The notes beneath the pieces were generated by a model. The model was not told the origin of the DNA. It did no database searches and saw only the letters and a program-made list of their open reading frames with translations. The translations under genes were made by a program, and so were the position numbers. Shown here piece after piece: positions 44,764 to 54,832 of a stretch of 64,000 nt of DNA. The stretch is from CBDAPI01 sp965214465 (GTDB lineage: Bacteria; Acidobacteriota; UBA6911; RPQK01; CBDAPI01). How positions within the stretch are numbered: the first letter of the stretch is position 1; every line of letters starts with the position of its first letter. The stretch is taken from contig CBDCBX010000021.1 of the NCBI GenBank assembly GCA_965214465.1, forward strand, positions 1 through 64,000. Reading direction: 5' to 3'.

Positions 44764-46218
44764 CTAGGCCAGGATTTCTTTGACTACGTTGCCGGCCACG
44801 TCGGTCAGTCGGAAATCGCGGCCCATATGTCGGTATGTGAGCCGGGTGTGGTCGAACCCCAGGCAGTGGAGGATGGTGGCCTGCAGGTCGTGAACGTGAA
44901 CAGGGTCTTCAGTCACGTGGAGGCACAGGTCGTCGGTCTTCCCGTGGACGTGACCGCCTCGAATGCCGCCGCCTGCCATCCACATGCTGAAAGCGTTCGG
45001 ATGGTGGTCTCGACCAGCGTTGGAGGAATCTTCCGGCTTTCGAATCTCGACCAGCGGCGTCCGGCCAAACTCGCCGCCCCAAATAACGAGTGTTTCGTCG
45101 AGCAGGCCGCGCTGTTTGAGGTCTTTGATCAACGCCGCCGTGGGCTGATCGGTTTCCTCCATCCGCGGTGGGAGATTCTTGTTGATTTCGACGTGGTCGT
45201 CCCAGGAGGCATCCATCATCAAAACGAAGCGCACCCCACGCTCGACCAGCCGGCGCGCTAACAAACAATTGGACGCGTACTGACGCCGGTGCTGGTTGTC
45301 GGATTCGATGCCATACATTTCGATGGTCTCCTGCGATTCGTCGGAGAAGTCCATCAACTCGGGCGCCTCCATTTGCATATTGAACGCCAGTTCATAGGAG
45401 GCGATGCGCGACAGGATTTCCATGTCGGCGGCATCGGCATGGTGCATGCGGTTGAGATCGGAGACCACATCAAGCGTTGCTCGCTGCGTCTGCCGACTGA
45501 TGCCGGCCGGGTTGGAAAGGTAGAGAATCGGATCGCCTTGATTGCGAAAGAGCGTGCCCTGGTAGTGGGACGGCAGAAAACCCGGCGAGAAGTTACTCGC
45601 GCCGCCGCTGGTTCCCTTGCCCGAGGAGAGCACGACAAACCCGGGCAGGTTCTGGGACTCGCTGCCCAGCCCGTAGAGCGTCCACGCCCCCAACGTGGGC
45701 CGCCCGAATTGGATACTGCCGGTGAAAAGCAGCAGCTGCCCCGGGTGGTGATTGAACGCGTCGGTGTGCATCGAGCGAATTAGAGTGATCTCGTCCGCCA
45801 CAGAGCCGAGGTGTGGCGCCAGCTCGGATAACTCCATTCCGCATTGGCCATAGGGGTGGAATTTGAAACGGCTCGCCATCACCTTCGCAGTGGGTTTGAT
45901 AAAGGCCAGCTTGAGGTCCTTCGTCATCGACGGCGGGAGAGATTGCCCGTCGTACTTTTCAAGTGCCGGTTTGGGATCGAATAGCTCGTACTGGCTCGGC
46001 CCGCCCTCCATGAACATGTAGATGATGTGCTTGGCCTTGGGCGCGAAGTGTGGTTCTTTGGAAGCGAGAGGGTTGACATTGTGCAGGCTTGCCGCCGTCA
46101 AGCCATCCGCTGTCAGCAGGTTGCCGAGAGCCGCCATGCCGATACCACCCGCTACACCGCGGAGGAACTCACGCCGCTTTTGAACTAATTGGAAATGCCT
46201 CTCGTCCATATCATTCAC
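44764..46218 (-). CDS. DUF1501 protein with twin-arginine signal
   Basis: 484 residues, second in a pair with DUF1549/1553 38 bases upstream. The N-terminus has KRREFLRG at 14-21 followed by a hydrophobic segment, a Tat signal. The body has the DUF1501 alkaline-phosphatase-like pattern: YMFMEGGPSQYELFDPKP, MHTDAFNHHPGQLLLFTG, LMMDASWDDHVEINKNLP, VIWGGEFGRTPLVE and GRDHHPNAFSMWMAGGGI. The metal ligands (Asp, His and Glu in these blocks) are retained. Members are always coupled with DUF1549/1553 and are thought to process periplasmic substrates. Confidence 0.88.
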   Translation of the reverse strand: MNDMDERHFQLVQKRREFLRGVAGGIGMAALGNLLTADGLTAASLHNVNPLASKEPHFAPKAKHIIYMFMEGGPSQYELFDPKPALEKYDGQSLPPSMTKDLKLAFIKPTAKVMASRFKFHPYGQCGMELSELAPHLGSVADEITLIRSMHTDAFNHHPGQLLLFTGSIQFGRPTLGAWTLYGLGSESQNLPGFVVLSSGKGTSGGASNFSPGFLPSHYQGTLFRNQGDPILYLSNPAGISRQTQRATLDVVSDLNRMHHADAADMEILSRIASYELAFNMQMEAPELMDFSDESQETIEMYGIESDNQHRRQYASNCLLARRLVERGVRFVLMMDASWDDHVEINKNLPPRMEETDQPTAALIKDLKQRGLLDETLVIWGGEFGRTPLVEIRKPEDSSNAGRDHHPNAFSMWMAGGGIRGGHVHGKTDDLCLHVTEDPVHVHDLQATILHCLGFDHTRLTYRHMGRDFRLTDVAGNVVKEILA

Positions 46219-46255
46219 CTCTGGGAGACCGCACTCGCACCATCCGCCCTGGAGC

Positions 46256-48829
46256 TTACTCTCTCGTCATAAATTCGTACAGGTTCATCAGCCCGCGCGC
46301 CACGCCGGTCCAGGCTGCAAGCTCGAGGCGCTCCGTCTTGGGCGGGACATAGGGGGCGACGCTCTTGATGACTTCGCCCTCTTGGGCGAAGATCGCTTTT
46401 TGCCGATCGAAATACGTCGCGATGCGGTCCTTTTCCTGGGCCCTGGGCCCTCGACTCAGGCATAAGCGGAACATTCTTTCCAGCTGATCATCAAAGCTTC
46501 CTTTTTCGTTAACCACGCGCACTGCGAGTGCTTGTGCTGCCTCGAAAAAGACCGGGTCGTTGAGTAGATTCAGCGCCTGGAGAGGAGAGTTCGAAGGCTC
46601 GCGCTTCACCGACGAAACCAGAGTGCTCGGCGCGTCGAAGTTGAGCAGCATGGGGTACGGCGAGGTGCGCCGGAAGAAAATGTAGAGGCCCCGGCGGTAC
46701 CGCCCGGGCCCTTCATCCTCCACCCAGGCCTTCTTGCTGTAGCTGAGCTCAGCAACGCCGGCCGGTTGCGGCGGTCGCACGCTTTTCCCGCCGATCTTCG
46801 GGTACAGCAGCCCGCTCACACTCAAGGCATTGTCTCGTAAGAGTTCCGCCGACAGCCGCAGGCGGTTCTGTCGAGCCAGCCACGTGTTGTCGGGGTCGCG
46901 CGCTGCCAGTTCCGGCCGCGCCCTGGAAGACTGCCGGTAGGCGGCTGAGGTAACGATCAGACGAATGACGTGTTTGCGACTCCAGCCGCTATTGACGAAC
47001 TCGGAAGCGAGCCAGTCGAGCAACGCTGGGTGTGAGGGCCTTTCCCCTCGCGTACCGAAGTCGTTGGAGGTGCGCACAAACCCGCGGCCGAAAAGCTCCT
47101 GCCACAGACGATTCACGGTGACGCGCGGTGTGAGAGGGTTGTCCTTGCTCACAAGCCACCGGGCAAATGCCAACCGTGCCGGTTTCGGCTCCGGACTGAG
47201 GTCGTCTAGGAACGCCGGCACTCCGGGCCGGACTTCCACACCCGGGGACCGCCAGTCTCCGCGCAGAGCAATGTGGGTTGGGACGGATGGCTGGCGCTCG
47301 ATCATCGTGTAGGCGCGCGTCATTGACGGAAGCTGCTGCTGGAGCTCTTCCAGTTGCTCCCGTAATTTCTTGAAGCGTTCGGTGAGTTCCTCGCTCTTGC
47401 TCACGTCCGGCCCCGGCGTCCCCAGGAACCAGTCCGTCATCTCATCGCGCTCGATCTCGGTGAGCTGTGAGGGATCGGCCCGCATCTTCCAGTCGGCGCG
47501 GTCGTGGGCAGCCCGCCATTCGGTGGTGCGAAAGTCCCAATCCAGATTCACTCCCGGGTTGTCCATGGCCTCGATGATGCTTCGCTGCCAGTCAGGCTGT
47601 AGTTGGTAGATCCCGTTTTCGCGCAGGAGCTTTTTCCGTTTCGCGCGGTATTCCGGATAGGCGCGCAGAACGGGGCCGGCCTCGCCGGGCAGCGGAGCTT
47701 CGATATCGCGCTCGACCGCATTGTTGAGTACGGCGTACATCGAGTAGAAGTCTTTTTGCGTCATCGGATCGTACTTGTGGTCGTGACACTGGCTGCAGCC
47801 CACGGTGAGTCCCAGCCAAACGGTGCCGATAGTGTTGACGCGGTCGATGACTTCTTCGAACCGTTTTTCTTCTTTCCTGACGCCGGCTTCGCGGTTCTTG
47901 ATTCCATTACGCAGAAATCCGGTGGCGACGCGGTCTTCAACCGTCGCGTTTGGTAGCAGATCTCCGGCAATCTGTCGGATCGTGAACTGGTCGAAAGGCA
48001 TGTCCTCGTTGAGGGCATCGATCACACCGTGGCGCCACCGCCATGCGTGGGGACGCAGCGGATCACGCTCGTACCCGTCAGAGTCCGCGTAGCGAGCGGC
48101 GTCGAGCCAATGGATGGCCTGCTTCTCTCCATAGTGCGGCGAACGGAGAAGCTCTTCCACCAGCTCGTCATAGGCTTCCGGACGCCCGTCCGCGAGAAAA
48201 CGGTCAACTTGTTCCGGACGCGGCGGAAGTCCCAGAAGATCGAAGTACACGCGGCGGACCAGCGTGATCTTGTCGGCTTCGGGGAAGGGCGCGACACCTT
48301 CGGCTTCCAGCTTGCCCAGAATGAAACGATCAATCGAATTTCGGACCCAGGAATCCGTTTCTACTGGCGGCGGGGCGGGGCGGCGAATCGCCTGAAACGA
48401 CCAATGAGAGGCCCTCTCGGATTCGCTCGGCCGGGTAGCTTCCGCACGCTCAGGCCACGGCGCTCCGCCGTCAATCCAGCTTCTTATGGCGTCGATTTCA
48501 GCGGGTCCCAGTGGAGGCCCGCTGAGCGGCATCTTGAACCCCTCCTGGCCGCTGGTAACGCGCTGGATCACTTGGCTGCGGGCGCTGTCGCCGGGGACGA
48601 TCGCCGGTCCCGAATGCCCGCCCTTGAGCGCTGCCTCTCTGCTGTCCAGTCGCAGCCCGTTCATCTGCTGCGCCGGGCCATGGCAGGCGTAGCAGCGCTG
48701 GTGTAAGATCGGCTCTATACGGCTCTCGAAGTCGGCAGGAGCGGTCTGCTGGGCAAGGGTTGGGGCCAGCGCGCAAGACAAAATGAGGAAGTTCAGGATG
48801 ATTAGGCGGGGAGTATTCATTACACCCAT
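46256..48829 (-). CDS. DUF1549/DUF1553 planctomycete-type cytochrome protein
   Basis: 857 residues from 48829 (ATG 48820 also possible). A signal peptide (LIILNFLILSCALAP) precedes the planctomycete cytochrome C domain with CYACH at 46-50 and MNGLRLDSREAALKGGHSG, then DUF1549 (SIDRFILGKLEAEGV, RRVYFDLLGLPPRPEQVD) and DUF1553 (RVTVNRLWQELFGRGFVRTSNDFG, RYRRGLYIFFRRT). The neighbour DUF1501 gene is on the same strand. These pairs are numerous in PVC bacteria and acidobacteria and are thought to act with haem electron transfer in polymer or sulfated-polysaccharide breakdown. The substrate is not known. Confidence 0.88.
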   Translation of the reverse strand: MGVMNTPRLIILNFLILSCALAPTLAQQTAPADFESRIEPILHQRCYACHGPAQQMNGLRLDSREAALKGGHSGPAIVPGDSARSQVIQRVTSGQEGFKMPLSGPPLGPAEIDAIRSWIDGGAPWPERAEATRPSESERASHWSFQAIRRPAPPPVETDSWVRNSIDRFILGKLEAEGVAPFPEADKITLVRRVYFDLLGLPPRPEQVDRFLADGRPEAYDELVEELLRSPHYGEKQAIHWLDAARYADSDGYERDPLRPHAWRWRHGVIDALNEDMPFDQFTIRQIAGDLLPNATVEDRVATGFLRNGIKNREAGVRKEEKRFEEVIDRVNTIGTVWLGLTVGCSQCHDHKYDPMTQKDFYSMYAVLNNAVERDIEAPLPGEAGPVLRAYPEYRAKRKKLLRENGIYQLQPDWQRSIIEAMDNPGVNLDWDFRTTEWRAAHDRADWKMRADPSQLTEIERDEMTDWFLGTPGPDVSKSEELTERFKKLREQLEELQQQLPSMTRAYTMIERQPSVPTHIALRGDWRSPGVEVRPGVPAFLDDLSPEPKPARLAFARWLVSKDNPLTPRVTVNRLWQELFGRGFVRTSNDFGTRGERPSHPALLDWLASEFVNSGWSRKHVIRLIVTSAAYRQSSRARPELAARDPDNTWLARQNRLRLSAELLRDNALSVSGLLYPKIGGKSVRPPQPAGVAELSYSKKAWVEDEGPGRYRRGLYIFFRRTSPYPMLLNFDAPSTLVSSVKREPSNSPLQALNLLNDPVFFEAAQALAVRVVNEKGSFDDQLERMFRLCLSRGPRAQEKDRIATYFDRQKAIFAQEGEVIKSVAPYVPPKTERLELAAWTGVARGLMNLYEFMTRE

Positions 48830-48894
48830 TATCCCCCGAGCTCTGGGTCTCTTATAATATTACCCGCCGTAGCGCGGGTTCGCGTGCGGGAAGA

Positions 48895-50118
48895 TCATTG
48901 ACTTTGGGGACGGGGTCGGTTTCCAGCGAACAGATGAAGCGGCAAATCCGACAGGGAGATCGGGGTGGTGGTCACCCTGCCCAGGGAAAAGAACAAGCCG
49001 CCACCGACTCCAGCCATAAGACTTCCGTTGCCGCCGCCATGAGAGTGCAGAAAAGGCGTGTCGCTGATCAGGCGTTCGCCCTTCCAGACGCCGCGCGTCG
49101 CCACCAGCAGGCCGAATCGAGCCAGGTCCTTGGCGCTCATGACCACCCAGCCGGGTCCTCCTACCACCACCTGACCCCCCACTTCGTAAGGCGGATCTAG
49201 AAAAAGACCATAGGCCGGCATTTCCGGATACCAGCTCTTGTCGTGCCGAACCGTTCGCCCGGGAGTCCAATCCCATCGCTCGGGTGGAATGCCCATCTTG
49301 CTGAGCAGACGCTCGTCCATGACCTGCTTCAGGCTTTTTTCCCAGACTGCTGTGAGGGCCTGGCTCAGGCGCCAGTAAGCACCGCTGCTGTAACTTCGAC
49401 TCATCGTGCCGGGCTCCGCATGGGAGTAGTTGTCGTGATCGGGGTCGCCCGTGCAGGTCGCCCAATCCGGGGCTATATCTTCGTAATTCTGGCACTTCTG
49501 CCACGAGTCGCCGTTGGTGACCGGGAGTCCCGATACGTGCTCCGCCAGGTGGCGAAATGTGAGCTTGCGGTGGTGACCCTGATCCAGAAACTTGTGTTTC
49601 GAGTTGAGTTCTCCAGCGCCGGTCCAGTGATCCATCACCAGGTCATCGGCGCTTCCGATCAGCCCCTCGTCTATGGCCATCTGCAGGCATGACATGGTGA
49701 AAGCCTTCCCCAGGGAAGCGGTCTGAAAACGATAATCCGGATCCCCGAATGTCTGAAGCAGGTAGCCGCGCCAGGCAATCGCCACGCCCCACTGATCCTG
49801 GCCATGGTCCTCACCCTTCCAGGTTGCGCCGGTCACACTCTTCTCCATGCCCTCTACCCAGCTGGTCCAGGAAGCCCGGGCCGCACTACCTCCAGTGCCG
49901 GCCATGTAACTGAGAGCGTCGTCCGGAAATGCTTCCTCCGCTGTGAGCGAGATCCATTCCTCTTCCGGGAAGACCACCTCCTCAAGCCCGGACAATCCTG
50001 CCTGCGGCGTATCCCCGGCGGAGGGTTGCTCGTCTACGCCGCAGGAACTGAGAGTCCCCAGCCAGACGATTAGAAGGAGCGCGAAAACAAAGTGGTTGGC
50101 GATGGACTTACTTACCAT
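48895..50118 (-). CDS. Beta-lactamase-fold serine hydrolase lipoprotein, paralogue 2
   Basis: 407 residues. A signal peptide ends in LSSC (Cys26), so it is a lipoprotein. SxxK is TASLGKAF with Ser135 and Lys138; the YxN equivalent is YSSGAYWRL. It shares with paralogues 1 and 3 the segments GEDHGQDQWGVAI, YLLQTFGDPDYRFQTASLGK and MGIPPERWDWTPG. Cys residues at similar places (CTGDPD) may form a disulphide. The role is unknown; the class includes esterases and D-amino-acid-acting peptidases. It is followed downstream by the DUF1549 gene on the same strand after a 65-base gap. Confidence 0.82.
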   Translation of the reverse strand: MVSKSIANHFVFALLLIVWLGTLSSCGVDEQPSAGDTPQAGLSGLEEVVFPEEEWISLTAEEAFPDDALSYMAGTGGSAARASWTSWVEGMEKSVTGATWKGEDHGQDQWGVAIAWRGYLLQTFGDPDYRFQTASLGKAFTMSCLQMAIDEGLIGSADDLVMDHWTGAGELNSKHKFLDQGHHRKLTFRHLAEHVSGLPVTNGDSWQKCQNYEDIAPDWATCTGDPDHDNYSHAEPGTMSRSYSSGAYWRLSQALTAVWEKSLKQVMDERLLSKMGIPPERWDWTPGRTVRHDKSWYPEMPAYGLFLDPPYEVGGQVVVGGPGWVVMSAKDLARFGLLVATRGVWKGERLISDTPFLHSHGGGNGSLMAGVGGGLFFSLGRVTTTPISLSDLPLHLFAGNRPRPQSQ

Positions 50119-50302
50119 TTGAATCTCCGGTTTGAAAGATAATCTTCGTGATATTCACAAACGAGTGTCCCACCCCGTTGAGGATCACCGGTCCAAGCAT
50201 CCGGCACCCGAGGGTCACAAGTAGAACAAATATCTCAAATAACAACCCATGAAGTCCAGCCAAGCATACTTTTTGGTAGTCAAGATCCCTGAGTCAAGCT
50301 AA

Positions 50303-50315
50303 CCCGGATTATGCA
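50303..50315 (+). repeat. IS1380-family left inverted repeat
   Basis: CCCGGATTATGCA, perfectly complementary to the right repeat at 51939-51951 and preceded by target-duplication copy CTAA at 50299-50302. Confidence 0.88.
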
Positions 50316-50355
50316 TGAGATCTGAATCCGAGTGAGATTTGGGCCCATAAAAAGA

Positions 50356-50415
50356 GCCGTAGCTCTCTGATATAAAAGGGTTTACACAAACAAGACCCTA
50401 ACCAGGAGCTACGGC
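50356..50415 (+). promoter_or_regulatory. Inverted repeat able to hide the transposase ribosome-binding site
   Basis: GCCGTAGCTC at 50356-50365 pairs perfectly with GAGCTACGGC at 50406-50415, ending just before ATG 50417 and covering the AGGAGC Shine-Dalgarno at 50404-50409. A TATAAA at 50371-50376 lies between the arms. A transcript entering from outside would contain both arms and mask the site; one starting from the internal promoter would carry only the right arm. Confidence 0.6.
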
Positions 50416-50416
50416 A

Positions 50417-51754
50417 ATGTTAAGAGCAGTCTGCCAGAATACCCTGCCATTTCACAGCCACAGAAAGATCACGGCGCGTTTTGATGGGGGGAGCCTCACT
50501 TCCGACGCAGGATGGTTGTTGTTTGGATCGGTGGATCGGCAACATCGGCTCTGCGAGGGCTTCAGTTCGTGTATTTCGGAGAGTCGAGACCAACGCTACA
50601 TTCGTCATGATCTGTTGAAGTTGATCCGACAACGAGTCTTGCAGATCGTGGCCGGCTACGAAGACTGTAATGACGCCGATACGCTGCGCTCGGATCCGAT
50701 GCTCAAAACCGTCTGTGATCAGTTGCCGGAGAGCGATCCGGATTTGGCCACGCAGCCGACTTTCTCCCGCTTGGAGAACTCCGTCACCAGGAAGGATCTG
50801 ATGCGTTTGAGCCAGTGGCTGCTAGGCCGTTATGTGCGCTCCCTGAAGAAAAGACGTCCCGGTAAGATCATCCTGGATCTGGACAGTACCGACGACCACA
50901 CCCACGGCCAGCAGGAGTTCTCCTTCTACCACGGGTATTACCGAAGCCACATTCTGCATCCTTTGCTGATCTTCGATGCCGACACGGGAGACCTGGTGTG
51001 TGCCGTGTTGAGACCTGGCAACAAGGGAGCTGCCTCTCACATCGTGCCCATTCTGAAGCGAGTCGTGGAGGCTATCCGACAAGGAGTGGGGACGGATGTC
51101 GAGATTGAGATTCGGGCCGACAGCGGCTTTGCCACGCCGCGGCTCTACGAGTTCTGTGAGGCTGAAGAGAATCAACTCCAGTATGTCATTGGGTTAAGTC
51201 GAAACCCTCGCCTGCAGCGAGTGGTCGAGCCCCTGCTGGATTCGACTCGGGAAAGGTTCCTTGAGCTGGAGGAAAAACAGCGTCAGTTTGACGAGTTTCT
51301 TTATCGAGCCAACAGCTGGGATCGATCTCGTCGCGTCATCGTCAAAGTGGAGGTCGATCAGCGCGGGATCAATCGTCGCTTTGTGGTCACCAACCGGGAC
51401 GATCTCTGCTCCCAATCACTTTATGACCACTACACAAACCGAGGACAGACCGAAAACTTCATCAAGGCCTTCAAGAATCATCTGAGCATGGACCGACTCA
51501 GCTGTCATCGATTCCTGGCCAATCAGTTTCGACTCCTTCTGCATGCCCTGGCTTACCAGATGTTCGTGCGCCTGCGCGACTATCTGCACGGGACCCCCTG
51601 GCACAAGCTCGAAATCGAAACCTTACGTCGTCGTGTCCTCAAGATCGGGGCCCGGATCCGACAAACCACTCGACGCATCTGGGTCCATCTTTCCTCAGCC
51701 TTTCCCGAACAACCCCTCTTCCACCTCGTCTTGAGTCGTCTCAACTCCAGCTAG
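50417..51754 (+). CDS. IS1380-family DDE transposase
   Basis: 445 residues. The family pattern is complete: SHRKITARFDGGSLTSDAGWLL at the N-terminus, ILDLDSTDDHTHGQQEFSFYHGYY with the first catalytic Asp (Asp154/Asp156 region), IEIRADSGFATPRLYEFCE with the second Asp, and YTNRGQTENFIKAFKNHLSMDRLSCHRF with the catalytic Glu. It has no frameshift, so the element is likely capable of transposition. Its start is preceded by AGGAGC within a possible occluding hairpin. It is transcribed away from the serine-hydrolase gene at 48895. Confidence 0.92.
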   Translation: MLRAVCQNTLPFHSHRKITARFDGGSLTSDAGWLLFGSVDRQHRLCEGFSSCISESRDQRYIRHDLLKLIRQRVLQIVAGYEDCNDADTLRSDPMLKTVCDQLPESDPDLATQPTFSRLENSVTRKDLMRLSQWLLGRYVRSLKKRRPGKIILDLDSTDDHTHGQQEFSFYHGYYRSHILHPLLIFDADTGDLVCAVLRPGNKGAASHIVPILKRVVEAIRQGVGTDVEIEIRADSGFATPRLYEFCEAEENQLQYVIGLSRNPRLQRVVEPLLDSTRERFLELEEKQRQFDEFLYRANSWDRSRRVIVKVEVDQRGINRRFVVTNRDDLCSQSLYDHYTNRGQTENFIKAFKNHLSMDRLSCHRFLANQFRLLLHALAYQMFVRLRDYLHGTPWHKLEIETLRRRVLKIGARIRQTTRRIWVHLSSAFPEQPLFHLVLSRLNSS

Positions 51755-51938
51755 CCTCTCCCAGCTCCCCGAAAAACCGCTTCCGATACTCACCCAGGCC
51801 CAGATCTGTCTGAAATTCACTCCCCAACCACTTCAAACGCCTCGCCAACCGATATTCTTCGCAAATCCGCCTGTCACACCTGTCCGCTTTCGAGTTGAGC
51901 CACTTCTCGAGTCGTTTTCAACTCCGGACTACGGTTCT

Positions 51939-51951
51939 TGCATAATCCGGG
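51939..51951 (+). repeat. IS1380-family right inverted repeat
   Basis: TGCATAATCCGGG, complementary to the left repeat and followed by target-duplication copy CTAA at 51952-51955. Confidence 0.88.
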
Positions 51952-52081
51952 CTAAGTCATCACTCTTTCCAGGTCGTCCTTTTAGATACCGCCCGAGGTT
52001 CTTCACGAACAGGCGTCCCTGGCGGGCTTCCACATCCGTTGTGTAGTCGGCAGAGTGGGGCGAGAGAAGCATATTATCCAT
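51952..52081 (-). pseudogene. C-terminal remnant of a D-isomer 2-hydroxyacid dehydrogenase
   Basis: On the minus strand, from 52081 the frame reads MDNMLLSPHSADYTTDVEA, then RLFVKNLGRYLKGRPGKSDDLA. This matches the last helix and strand of D-2-hydroxyacid dehydrogenases (NVLLTPHxAxYT...FxENLRRYLAGxP), including the catalytic-His-bearing SPHSA. Stops lie immediately upstream, so only the tail remains. Before the IS insertion the frame ended KSDDLA-stop; the stop (TGA, plus-strand 50294-50296) is now beyond the IS. Confidence 0.7.
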
Positions 52082-52192
52082 CCCCTACTAAATAATCCCA
52101 CTCGGGGAGCATATCGAGCAGACGCTCCGGTGGGTACGCCCGGAAGGCGGAGGTGCCGGTTCTCATTCTTGCCCAAAGATGGGAGTGCGGGA

Positions 52193-52405
52193 ATGCGCGG
52201 TATGATAGTGAACTTCCCGGATGCCAGTCAACTCGGACTCCGGAGTACATTGGATCCAGGAATCAAGGTGGAGATTGAGAATGGTGAGCTCTGCATTCGG
52301 CTCGATTCGACGATGAGGCGCGGTGATTCAGTATTGGGTTATCATCTCAACATAGATATTTTCCAGGAAAAGGCGAAAATGGCTGCCAAGAGTAGTGGTG
52401 ACTAA
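52193..52405 (+). CDS. Short hypothetical ORF
   Basis: About 70 residues from ATG 52193 (MRGMIVNFPDASQLGL, then TLDPGIKVEIENGELCIRL, then SVLGYHLNIDIFQEKAKM). It has coherent alternating beta-type composition, but no recognised family and no clear ribosome-binding site. It overlaps a possible GTG start of the next gene. Could be a fragment of a larger lost gene. Confidence 0.35.
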   Translation: MRGMIVNFPDASQLGLRSTLDPGIKVEIENGELCIRLDSTMRRGDSVLGYHLNIDIFQEKAKMAAKSSGD

Positions 52406-52436
52406 CCGAGTCGGTGTGGGAGCACGAAGAAGTCAC

Positions 52437-54758
<2,322 letters not shown>

Positions 54759-54832
54759 AACAGAGCCGCGGGTGCATCAATTCTACTGACCTTCATGATT
54801 TCTCGGCTTCGAAACAACAGTTTGTGCCGATT

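Larger units (their letters stand above)
50303..51951 (+). mobile_element. Intact IS1380-family insertion sequence
   Basis: 1649 bases bounded by 13-bp perfect terminal inverted repeats, CCCGGATTATGCA at 50303-50315 and TGCATAATCCGGG at 51939-51951, flanked by the four-base target duplication CTAA (50299-50302 and 51952-51955). It contains one full-length transposase. The intact ends, duplication and transposase mark it as the most recent insertion in the window. Confidence 0.9.
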
